The notes beneath the pieces were generated by a model. The model was not told where the DNA came from, made no database searches, and saw nothing but the letters and a program-made list of their open reading frames with translations. The translations under genes were made by a program, and so were the position numbers. Positions 1 through 12,700 of a stretch of DNA of 64,000 bases are shown here, piece by piece. Every line of letters begins with the position of its first letter. Position 1 is the first letter of the stretch. Origin of the DNA: Pseudeuparius sepicola (lineage: Eukaryota; Arthropoda; Insecta; Coleoptera; Anthribidae); the NCBI GenBank assembly GCA_963920635.1, contig OY987307.1:2852001-2916000 (forward strand), in the 5' to 3' direction.

Positions 1-145
1 ATGAATAGCTTGCGGTCACAACTTTAATTGTTTATTGCAAATTAAATATTGCGATTTGAGGGCTGATATTTGGTGCGTGTTCTTTCTATTGATAGGCAAA
101 TATATTAAAAAGATAAAAAAAATTGTTCAAGTTCCCCATTGAGGT
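1..145. repeat. Inverted-repeat arm, partner at 2866-3008
   Basis: The opening sequence, atgaatagcttgcggtcac onward, reappears inverted at 2866-3008 (gtgaccgcaagctattcat). The inner end reads caagttccccattg, a terminus also seen near 3901. ACC exons 1 and 2 lie between the two arms. The arm may extend beyond the window start. Confidence 0.8.
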
Positions 146-299
146 CAAATAAGTGAGAACATATTTTACAAATATGTAGATATAAAAACAAATACTCTTA
201 TTCCTACAACAACCTAGAGCACTATTAATTCTTCAAAAATAAAACATTATTTTATATAAAAAAATCACAAAAACATTTCAAAAATGAACGAAAGCAAAT

Positions 300-560
300 G
301 AGGAAAAGATCTTAGATCGTTATAACGATCTTAGATCCTTTTAAAGCACTTAGATCTTTAAAACGATCTTAGATCTTTCAAACGATCTAAGATCTTTTAA
401 ACGGTCTTAGATCTTTAAAATGATATAAGATCGTCAAATTAAGATCAAAGATCAGATCTTTTTGAAGCGATCTTTTTAAAAAAGATTGTTCTTTAGTGAA
501 ACAAAAAAGATCAAGATCGCGATCTTAGATCTTTAAAACGGTCTTTTTTAAATAGATCTG
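300..560. repeat. GATC-rich degenerate short tandem repeat
   Basis: This is a ~20-25 bp degenerate unit resembling aaacgatcttagatcttt, with many palindromic GATC/AGATCT cores. It occupies the end of the intron before ACC exon 1 and stops ~35 nt short of the acceptor. Confidence 0.75.
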
Positions 561-593
561 CCCAGCTCTGCCGTTGCATAATAATTTTTCCAG

Positions 594-774
594 CTCATGG
601 ACTTTGTCGAACTCGTCTTGGACCCGGAGACTGAGACCAGATTGTTGGAGCAGAAGAGGGTTCCCGGCGAAAACAATGTCGGCATGATCGCCTGGCGACT
701 GACGCTGTACACCCCCGAATATCCGGAAGGGAGGAACATCATCGTCATCGCCAACGACATAACCTACCTTATCG
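594..774 (+). CDS. ACC: ACC exon (visible exon 1), start of carboxyltransferase N domain
   Basis: The acceptor is ttttccag ending at 593, and the donor gtcagt starts at 775. It enters in phase 0 (CTC ATG GAC) and ends with one base of a Gly codon. It encodes [12 protein letters not shown] through ANDITYLIG. The ATG at 597 is an internal methionine, not a start codon, because the family continues upstream. Confidence 0.94.
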
Positions 775-3700
775 GTCAGTATTAAATGGCCATGGGAATT
801 TTCGACCGACTACTCGTCCTTTGTTAAAGGTTCGTTCGGGCCCAGGGAGGACAAGGTGTTCGAGCTCGCCAGTCAGGTCGCCAGGAGGTCGAAGATCCCC
901 CGGATATACCTGGCCGTCAATTCCGGGGCTAGGATAGGGCTCGCCGAGGAGGTCAAGGCGCTCTTCAGGGTGGCGTGGCAGGACGACAGCGATCCCGAGA
1001 AGGGATTCAAGTATCTCTACTTGACTCCCGAGGATTACGCCAAGGTTAGCGCGACGAATTCCGTTAGGGCGGAATTGATCGACGACGACGGCGAATCTAG
1101 GTGAGTGGCGTCGGGATGTTTACTTTTGGATGTTCGCAAAATGTTTCGGCGTCGAGTGAGGCACTTTTTCTTACTGTTGCCAACTCCGATATCTTCCAGG
1201 TACAAACTGACATAATGGGCAAAGAGGGTGGGTTAGGTGTTGAGTTCATACTGACATTTATATGCAATTATAAGTTTAAACTGACAATTATCTAAAGTTG
1301 CAAGTTAAAACTGTTAAAGTTGCTGTTAAAACTGTTAAAATTGCGTGTTTAAACTTACAATAATTATCCAAAAATTGCAAGTTTAAACTGGCAATTATCT
1401 AAAATTGCAAGTTTAAACTGATAATTACCTAAAGTTGCAAGTTAAACTGATCATTATACTTATTTGAAAGTTTAAATTGACAATTATCTAAAAATTTCAG
1501 GTTTAAACTTACAATTATCTAAAAATTGCAAGTTTACACTGACAATTATCTAAAATTGTAACTTAAACTGACAATTGTCTATTATGCAATTGCAAGTTTA
1601 AACTGACAATTATATCTACATAATTGCAAGTTTAAACTGACAACAATCTAAAGTTGCAAGTTAAAACTGATCACTATACAATACATAAAATTGAAAGTTT
1701 AAACTGACAATTATATGCAATTGAAAGTTTAAACTGGCAATTATATCTACATAATTGCAAGTTTAAACTGACAACAATCTAAAGTTGCAAGTTAAAACTG
1801 ATCACTATACAACACATAAAATTGAAAGTTTAAACTGACAATTATATGCAATTGAAAGTTTAAACTGGCAATTATATCTACATAATTGCAAGTTTATACT
1901 GACAATTATCCAAAGTTGCAAGTTAAAACTGGCATTATACATAGTTGGAAGTTTAAACTAACAATTATCTAAAAACGCAGGTTTAAACTTACAATTATCT
2001 ACATATTGCAAGTTTAAACTGACAGTTACCTAAAATTGTAACATTAAATTGACAATTATATATTATGCAATTGCAAGTTTAAGCTGATAATTATATATTA
2101 TGCAATTGCAAGTTTAAACTGATAGTTACATTTACATAATTGCAAGTTTAAACTGACAATTATCTAAACTTGCAGTTAAAACTTATCATTATACATAATT
2201 GGAAGTTTAAATTGACAATTATCTAAAAATTGCAGGTTTAACAACTTACAATTATCTAAAAATTGCAAGTTTAAACCAACAATAATTATCTAAAATTGCA
2301 ACTTTAAACTGACAATTATCTATTATGCAATTGCAAGTTTAAACTGATAATTATCTAAAGTTGCAAGTTAAAACTGATCATTATAAATAATTGAAAGTTT
2401 AAATTGACAATTATCTGAAAATTACAAGTTTAAACTTACAATTATTCAAAAATTGTAAGTATAAACTGACAATTATCTAAAATTGCATGTAGAAGATCAA
2501 AGTTGCAATTTTTAGATAATTGTTTAAACCTGCTATTTTCAGATAATTTGTCAATTTAAACTTTCAACTATGTATAATGAACAGTTTTAACTTGCAATTT
2601 TAGATAATTATTGTCCGTTTAAACTTGCAATTATGTAGATGTAATTGTCAGTTTAAACGTGCAATTTTACAATTTAAGGATATTCACAGGTTTCTTTAGC
2701 ATAAATAACGGTATATTACAACTATACAACATAACTTTCAGTTATCCAAGCTTTCGCTCTTACTTTGAGAGCTTCGCCAGGGCTAAAAGGTGGTAATTCT
2801 AATAAATGGCTGTGAAAATTTTTCAAAAGGTACCTACTTACAATTGATTTATGGTTATGTTGTAATAATAGGGAACTTGAACAATTTTTTTTCTTTCTTT
2901 AATATATTTGCCTATCTATAGAAAGAGCACGTACCAAATGTCAGCCCTCAAATCGCAATATTTAATTTGCAATAAATAATTAAAGTTGTGACCGCAAGCT
3001 ATTCATTTGAAACGACACGAAAAGCGCGGGAATGGTTTTGACATCATATAGCTCGGTCGATCAGAAGGCAGTGACAGGAGTGACAGCTACACAGAATTAG
3101 GAAAGGAAGAATGGAAATTGAACGTTAAAATAAACAGTTCGGCGACCCATTTCCAGAAGGATCTGATGTAGGTCGAAAATAAAAACCACCTAAAAATCAA
3201 AATTTAACAAGCACTTCTTTAACTGAGGCTACAAGACGAGTAATTCTTAGGTCTTGGGTTCAATCGCACAAGAAGTTTTTTTTTTTAATTTAATCACTGC
3301 ATTCTACCCTCGATTCTACCTCTTATCATTTTTAGTAATAATTGGACAATGGTTATTTTGAAGGTTATTACTCACAATCTACTCCATAGTGTATTTAAAT
3401 TCAAAGTACTTACCTACCTAATATGAAATGGTTTTAAGAAACGAGGCAACACGGCCATTAAACAACCTCCTCGGCCAAAAAAGTGTGCTTACCTACGCAT
3501 CTCGCAATGTGAATAATTATTTAATACAACAGCACACTCTTCTCAAACATTATCAACAATATGAAGACTGTGATAGACTATAATAAGACGGATAGACAAG
3601 GATAGGGACGTTCTCGTTGATCTTTCTAAACAAAGCTTGCGTGCTGCTGTAGTTTTTATACATGTGCCGCCCATATTAGTTGATACATGGTGCCGCCGCC

Positions 3701-6700
3701 CACCAGAGGCGCCACCGCCAACGAGCTACTTGACGTCACAACCAAGGAGGGCACGTTACAAGACTGATTTGAATTATGCAGTTTTTAATTGCTGATATTT
3801 ATTACATAAAAATAAAAAATGAGTTTTTTTCTGAACTGTGGTTCATTTAATGGCAATAAATTACGTTTCAAAGCATAATTTTACAAATTTAATTTTTGTG
3901 CAAGTTCCCCATTGTACAATATGTCATAAAATTTATTATTATAACACATCCATAAATCCATTGTAAGTACCCTTTGAGAAATTTCCACAGCCATTTATTA
4001 GAATTACTACCTTTTAGCCCTGACGAAGCTCTCAAAGTAAGAGCGAAAGCTTGGATAACTGAAAGTTATGGTGTAAGTTGTAATATAGCAATATTTATGC
4101 TAAGGAAACCTGTGAATTTCCTTAAATTGTAAATTTGCATGTTTAAACTGACAACATAATTGCAAGTTTAAACTGACAATTATCTAAAGTTGCAAGTTAA
4201 AACTGTTCATATTTATATATCAATGAATTTGGGCCATACTTTTGGCCTTCGTCAGGGTATTGAGATGAATATTGAAAAGTTATGGTCCTATGAATATAAA
4301 CGTCCAAAAATGGAATAAAATTGTTGTGTAAATATTTTTGTTGTTGTCAACTGAAAATTTTGTAATATAATATTACAAATTTGTAATATATATAATATAT
4401 ATAATATATTGTAATAATATAATATTACAAAATTTAATTTAATTTAATTTGTAATATAATATTACAAAATTTTCAGTTGACAACAACAAAAATATTTACA
4501 CAACAATTTTATTCCATTTTTGGACGTTTATATTCATAGAACCATAACTTTTCAATATTCATCTCAATACCCTGACGAAGGCCAAAAGTATGGCTGAAAG
4601 CTTGGTTTATTGTAAAGAATAAATAAAATATAATTTTGGCTGAAATACCCGTTATTTTACTTCATTAAAACTGTTCCTTATACATAGTTGTAGCGGGTTT
4701 AAACAATTATCTAAAAATTGCAAGTTTAAAATGACAAAGCATTTCGTCCTCAATTGAAGTTGTTTCTTGATAGTTGCAACCTTGAATATCTTCCAGATAC
4801 AAACTGACAGACATAATAGGCAAAGAGGACGGTTTGGGTGTAGAAAACTTGAAATACGCCGGTATGATCGCCGGCGAGACTTCCGCCGCTTACAATGAGG
4901 TCGTCACCATCTCTATGGTGTCGTGCAGGGCGATCGGCATCGGTTCGTACCTGGTCAGATTGGGCCAGAGGGTGATACAGATCGAGAACTCGCACATAAT
5001 TTTGACGGGGTACAGTGCCTTGAACAAGCTGCTGGGTAAGTCTGAAGATAAGTTTAAGTTTATTCACTCATTAGAACAAAATTACATATTAAAGAAATAC
5101 ATCTTTCTAGAATAAACTTCAAATCCTCTGAAGCATTGCTTGTCTGAGGAAAGTGTAAATATACATTATGTACATATTATTTATTTAATTATTATTATCT
5201 ATTTAATAAAATTAATTTTATTAAAGTAATTAAAAATTAATAACAAATAATCTAATCAATGAAAATGTTAATGAAGATGAAAAGGTAGAGATAAAAATAA
5301 AAATGGTGTTTCTATTAACCAATATTTAATTAATTTTTTATATGTTCTAAAAGATTTAATTTGTTTAATTTCCTTTGGTAATATAAATATTAATGGCTAA
5401 TTGGAGTACCTAAACTTTTGGCCAGGAATTTTTACTACCAATTACCAAAAATTGCAAGTTTCAGCAGACAATTGTAGGCAATTGCTGCTTTAAACTGGCC
5501 ATTATCTAAAATTATTGTTCAAAGTTCAAACTCACAACTATCTAAAATTGCAAGTTTAAACCGACAATTATGTCTACAGAATTGCAAGTTTAAACTAACA
5601 ATTCTCTTAAATTGCAAGTTTACACTGACAATTATCTAAAATTGAAAGTTTAAACTGACACTTATGGCTACATAATTGTAAGCTTAAACTAACAACTACT
5701 ATCCAAAATTGCAAGGCAGACAATTATTTAAAACAGCATGTTTAAACGGGCCATTATCTTAAACTGCAAATTTAAACTCACAAATTATACCTACATACAT
5801 AGACGTAACTGGGGGGGCGGCTAGGGGGGCTTAGCCCCCCTACATTTCTATTAGCCCTCCCTAAAATGTAAAGGATGTGAGGAGATAAGCTTCCCGTAAA
5901 CAGAATAGATCTAACATTCTGACAACGCAACGTTACGCAACACGGCGAACACCGCACGCGCCTTTTTAAATTCACCAGTTTCGACGAATCGCTTGCTCTT
6001 GCGGAATCTTGCGCCTTGTGCTCCCACAAAATCCGACTGAAATTTAAACGCGCAAGCGAGAGCGAGCACACCGTGCCTGCTGCCGAGAGAAAGAGAGACG
6101 AGACGGGCGTCGGAGAATGTACTTTTGCTGTGCCAGACTCCAGACTTTTATTTTGTTATTCATCCAGTGTATTGTTATTTCGTTATAATATGTACTATGT
6201 AAATAATCTTGCATCACAAAATAGCAGACATTCTCAACATTTTTTCTCTGGTTTCTACTCGGAAACCTCTACTTTTTCACAACGTTTTTTCTGAAATGAA
6301 TTAAAGATGATTCAAAATTACCAGTAGATAGACCTATACATTACTTTTTGAAGCCTTAAAATTAACGTTTTTGGGTGTGGCACCTCAAGGGTGGTACAGG
6401 GTAATCCAATCAGTAACGTATTTAGAAGAGCGGGACCGAACCCCATTTCGGAATTCGGAAAATATTCACTCCAGCTTGTAAATTTGAAGGTATTGGGATT
6501 TCCCAAGACTAATTTTATGTAATTTTTCTTCAAATTTTTAAAAAATTAATTCCTGGTCACAGAAGTGATCCAAACTCGTAGCCCCGGCCTACCATTTTAC
6601 AGAATGACATATGTAAAAAATATACCTTTGTAAGTAGTTAACCGACTTTCAAAAATTTCTTCTTAATGGATTAAATAATTCCTTGCCGGGGCCCCGCATT

Positions 6701-9700
6701 TTCATGTGGCACCCGGCCCCGCAAAATGTCGAGCCGGTCCTGATCAGCCCCCCCTAAAAATACGACCTAGTTACGTCTATGCCTACATAATTGCAAGTAT
6801 TTCAAGTTTAAACTGATAATTATCTATTATCTAAAATAGCAAGTTCCAACTTACATTTTTTATATCTACATAATTGCAAGTTTGAACTGACAATTATAGC
6901 TTTGGTCCAACAATAGTTTTGAATCATAATGCAGAAGAGTAATTCTAGAACTGTTATCACAGAAAATATATTCAGAACAGAGAGTTCTTTAATGACAGCT
7001 GTCCAACTTTGAAACTTAATATTTTCCAAATGCGTTGATATTGACGTCCACTATTAAATGTTGGTTAATCTACGAATTGGGAAGATTATATTGTGGGAAA
7101 ATATCATTTCATAAAAAATGCAATCTGCTTGTTTCTGGAGACTGAAGTTGGAGTCCATTTGACATGTATTGTTAAGAGGGGGTTGCCGACAGCGAAAGTG
7201 ACAGTAGATTTCGTATAGCATAAAATCTAATAACATTTTACCTGGCAAAAATTTAGTACAAACATCTCTGTCTTCATTTTAATCATAAGATATTACAAGC
7301 AGTGTTTCGTTTTATAGGTTATGAAAAACTTGGGAAAAATAATAATTCCAGTGCATATATATAAATATATACCTACCTAAGCTGTACACCTCGCTGTAAA
7401 TCCAATATAAATTTTACATTAAGATAATTTAATCTGGGATTTCCTACCTAACTTTCCCCACAGTAAGTAGAAAAATTAATCCTTTATACTCGTGCCTTCC
7501 TCTTTATTATATGTTTTTTCGACAAAAGCTATCATCAAAAACAAAACTGTCCAAAGTTTGGATTCGCTGGTTATGTTGTCCCGCTGTCAGCTGGAGGATA
7601 TTTCACAATGTCCAATTATTTTTATTTCTTCTTCTTCTCAGCTAGCGTTCGGCAATTTTTGGGAACTATTGTGACGTAGAAACCCCCATCGGCAAACCAA
7701 ATGAAGATTTAAAAAATCTTCATTTTATTTTCAAATTATTAATTAATGCAACACTTTTGAGGAAAGTTATATGTGCTAGTAGTGCAATTTGGTGATACTT
7801 CATCCGCTGATTAGCATTTCATCTCGAAATTCGATTAGAGGAAACTTCCCTATTGTACCGACATAATGGCAAGTATTGCAAGTTTAAACTCACAATAATT
7901 ATCAATTATATAAAATTGCAAGTTTATTATGTAAAATAGCATGTTTAAACTGGCCGTTATCTGAAACTACAAGTTTAAACTGACAATTATCAATTATCTA
8001 AAATAGCAAGTATATCTACATAATTTCAAGTTTAAACTGGTAAGATATTTATTGCAAATTTAGACTGACAATTGTCTAAATTGCAAATTCAAATTTTGCT
8101 AAAGTTGCAGGATTAAACTGACATTATTGCAAGTTTAAACTGATATTTATCTCAATGGGGTAGTTGCACTTAGTTAAAATCAAAGTGGAAATCTCTTTTT
8201 TAGAACAAAAAAAAAACATTTTTATTTCCTATAATTCAAGTTTCAATCGAATATAGTTTGCAACAAAGCCGTTATTGCATTTTAAAACATAATTTTTCAA
8301 CATTGACGTCATCAAGTGGTAACTAGGAATTTTCGTATAGTTGCACCTTCAGGTTGGTAGCGACGCGTCATCAGCGCATGCGTCTATCCTCTAATAATAA
8401 TAGCTTTGTTCGCGGAGCAGTTAGGAACAGTTCTGAACCAGTAGCTATCAATGTGATTGGCTTAAAAAAATCTAAAATTTGAATTAATCAATCACAGCGA
8501 CAGTTACTGGTTCCGAACTGCTCCACGAACAAAGCTAATTTGTGCGTCTGTCAGTGCCTAACCTTGATTTTTGTAGTTGTCAGTTTGTATTTTTCAAGCA
8601 GCTGAGGTGACAATGCAATTTTTTGATGGTGATTTTTTATTAGAGTTGCCAAATGTCCGGACATTTATTTTCAGAGAAATGTCCAGCCAATGTGTCCGTA
8701 ATATGTTCGGACATTTATCAGACATTTATAAAATAAGCTGAAAACATCACCATCCTATTGGATTTAAGTAGAGCTTTAAAACGATATATTAATTATATAT
8801 GTTTTTAAAATTTTAAATAAAACTAATAAAAGAAAACACGTCATGCGTGTAGCATGTTTAAGATAAGTCTTCTTGCAGAATTTGCAAATTCCATATGTTT
8901 TGTTGTTTTTTTTTTTTGGACTTTTTGGAAGTAATTCCATATTATACCACTTCTTTTACCCATTAATAAAAGGAAATAAGAAAAAAAAACACACACACAG
9001 CAGATATCTTATATGGAGGGAAACCCTTCCAAAACGTGTTGTTATAAACAATTTAAAAAATTTGAGGTTAAGTTTCGCTTCTTCTATTTAAAATATTTTG
9101 AAATTTATTGGACACATTCGAGCATTTTTGAATGTGTCATGTCCATAAATGTCCGTGCTCGGACATTTATGTCCGGTCACAAATAAGTGTCCGGCAACAC
9201 TTTTTTTTATCAATTATTGTGTTTAAAAATTAAAATGGTAGGTGGATATTTAGAGGCAAAATCCGATAATTTACCAGTTGTAGATGCTTTTATGCATATT
9301 ACTATACAAAATAAATTCATATTTTCCTGTGACCTCTGAAGAGAAAGAGAAATAGGTAATAAAATGCTGGCTTACGTTTTTAGATAGTATAACTGGCTTA
9401 TCCGCAAATAAATAAGTAAGTATGAAGCCAAAATATTTTCAATGAAGAAAGTTCAGGCATAATTTCACAAAAAACTCCATAAAACCTCGAAAATCACATG
9501 ATAAACGCCGAAACCGATTGACACGAGAAGACAAAATTTATAGTTTAGAACCAGATAACCCAGGGTTGTCGACAATCCCACCAACATTTTGAACTAAAAA
9601 TCACTAGCTTGAGTGCCACTTTCAAATAGCCGCTTGATGACGTTACGTAAATAGAAAAACATTATTTTTCAGCTTAAATAAACTAGTATTTTTGTTCTTA

Positions 9701-12700
9701 GTTTTCATTTTCATTGTCATTAAAAAGAGTGCAACTTCCCCATTATCAAGTTCCAACTGACAAAATGTACAGCGCGTTCGCAACTTGCACGTGCTACGTT
9801 CAAATTCGCATCGACACCAAACCGTAACCGTCGTGTTCGCTTTGCAGGTAGAGAAGTGTACGCGTCCAACAACCAGCTCGGAGGCACGCAAATCATGCAC
9901 AACAACGGCGTGTCGCACGCCACGGCCCAAACCGACCTGGACGGCATCCGCACCATCTTAGAGTGGCTCTCGTACATTCCGAAAGACAAGCTGTCCACCG
10001 TCCCGATCGTGCCCCCCGTTGATCCCGTGGACAGGGACGTGACGTTCCTGCCCACCAAGGCGCCGTACGATCCGCGATGGATGCTCGCCGGTAAGAACAT
10101 GTTCGAGATCGTTTTGAGTAGAGATGAGAAAGTTTCCAACAAAAATGTCCGAAACTTTCGGAAAGTTTCCAGTCTTCTTTTTTTTAGTGTCTAGTTTAAT
10201 TAGTCACACTTAGAGCTTTCCAAAAATACCAAATATGTCATATTTTGAGTGAAATTTGTTGAAGATATTGCAGAAAAAGTATAATATCACAAAATGTAAA
10301 AGTTTTGCTTTGTATAATTGGTATTTCATGATCATAATTCAATATTCCACTTTCAGATTTTAAATTATTAGTATCATTATTATTTAATTACTACCTACAG
10401 CAAAAAACGTAGGAAGTGACGGTTTTTTTTGTTAAATAATAGTTATTTATGTACCAAGGCACTGAAGTTCAACTTTTTATGACGCATGTGGAATTTAGTT
10501 GCCGAGGCCTCTGGCCGAGGCAAATAAACCACATGAGTCATAAAAAGAACTTCAGTGCCGACGTTCATATTATATTTTTTTTGAAATTGGAAGAAAAATG
10601 TTTTATTAGGCAAGAAAATAATAATAATAAGGGATCACCCGTCCATGAACCGACTTACGCGCGGCGTGGCTTGACTTTGACGATCGCTCTACCTAGGTCA
10701 AGTATGATGACGTACGGCACCTTCTGACAGAAAAACCAAACTGCTGCTTCTTGTGCAGCCTACACAACAAATCTATTGATTTTCAAATTTACTAAAATAT
10801 GTATACTGAAGGATTGCGCTTCTATAGGAAACAATTTCGCAATGTGTACGAAAAGTTAAATGGGCCTTTTGTGGCCGGGTTTTGAATATTTGGTCACTTT
10901 TGACGGGCGATTTCTCCGCGTCTGACGTTTGATGTTTACATCTCGCCAAGGCCTACTTATTGAAAAAATCGTACAATAATGGGCTACATTATTGTACGAT
11001 TTCTGTGCTTTTCATAACGATTTTGGGACACTTTACTGCCGATTTCAAGAAAATACTATTATTTTTGCAGATTTAGCTGGGGCAAAAAAAAACATTGCTT
11101 CCCCTAAACCGAAAGTGATATCCAACTGTGTTGTGCACATTATTTTATTCACTTTACTAGTCTGATGAAAAATTGCAACAAAATAGCCATCTTAATTTTA
11201 AAAAAAGGTAATTTGGCGATAACTTTTTTGTTTGAAATTAAACTGTTTTTTTTTTCTTGGCGGCATTCAATTTCTTGGGAAAAACAACACAAGTTTAGTA
11301 TTTGAACAGCCAATGTATCTTAAAAATTACCTAGATAATTGCTAGTAACATCTTAATTGTGTCACCCTGTACAAAAGTAAACATAATAAAATAGAGAACT
11401 GAAAAAAGATAGATAAATAAAAATGATAAAACCAAATATGAAAGAATATTTTAATAAATTTAAACTTATTAAGTTTCAGTCAAAAAGTATATAGAATATA
11501 ATAAAATATATTTTATCTGTGGTCTATAGCACAAGGACACAGTTGTTCATGATTCTTCTTTGTTCTTTTTTTTATTTTTAGGTTATGTCATGAATGTTGG
11601 CCAGGCATTTATGGCGGCAAATTTAAAATTTCTAGATAAATTCCCGGAAAACTTTCCGGATAGTTGCCCAGGAATGTTTCCGAAACTTTCAGGGAAAGTT
11701 TCCTAAACCTTCAAAGTTTCTTCCCGTAAAGTTTCCAAAAATGGAAACTTTCCCAACTTGGAAAGTTTCCGTTGCCCATCTCTAGTTTTGAGTGTTTGTC
11801 TGTCGCTGACGCAACGTTTAGGTAGGGAATCCGTGTCGGACCCGTCGATATGGGAGAGCGGCTTCTTCGACAGGGACTCGTGGTCCGAAATCATGCGTCC
11901 GTGGGCGCAGACCGTGGTCGCCGGCAGGGCGAGGTTGGGCGGGATTCCCGTCGGGGTTGTGGCCGTCGAGACGAGAACGGTGGAACTTACGCTGCCGGCG
12001 GATCCCGCCAACTTGGACTCTGAAGCCAAGGTGAGTAATTATTAATGCTACCGTTTCATCTCGGAGAAAGTAGGGGAAGGCAAAAGAAGCCACGCAAACA
12101 TTTTAGTAGCACATTTCGAAATTATTTTCAGTGTATCTTAGAAATTATCGTCAGTGTATTTTTTAAGTGATCGTCGTATTTTCTAAGTTATCATCAGTGT
12201 GTGTCTTAATTTATCAGAGTATTTTGGAAATCATCTTCAGTGTATTTTCAAAATTATCATCAGTGTATTTTCGAGATTATCGCTGTATTTGTGAAATTAT
12301 TGTCAGTATATTTTCGAAATTATACCCAGTGTATTTTTAAAACTGTAAAGCGTATTGTTGAAACTATCATTTTGAAAAAAAAATACAATGCCTTTGTAAA
12401 TACACTGACTATAAATACCCTGACTATAAATTAAAAAATACACTTGATAGTTACGGTAATACAATGACAATAATACACTGACGATAATTTTGAAAATACC
12501 CTGACGATAATTTAAAAATACCCCGATGATAATTTTGAAAATGATAATTCCATAAATACAATGACGATAATTTCGAAAATACACCGAAAATAACTGAAAA
12601 TACAGTGACCATTATTTTGAAAATACACTGACGATAATTTCAAAAATACTCTTTACAGTTTCGAAAATATACTGACTAATTTCGTGAATAATATGGTAAT

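Noticed and set aside
597..599. ATG as a possible ACC start codon
   Set aside because: It is preceded by a splice acceptor, and the family protein continues for more than a thousand residues upstream.
1262..2690. CRISPR-like array of ~30-bp repeats
   Set aside because: The repeats are contiguous and degenerate with no unique spacers, and they lie in an intron of an animal gene.
3205..3270. tRNA-like stretch (gggttcaatcgcac followed by a poly-T run)
   Set aside because: It has a B-box-like ggttcaatc and short complementary ends (cttctt/aagaag), but the T stem does not pair and no A box or anticodon arm is convincing.
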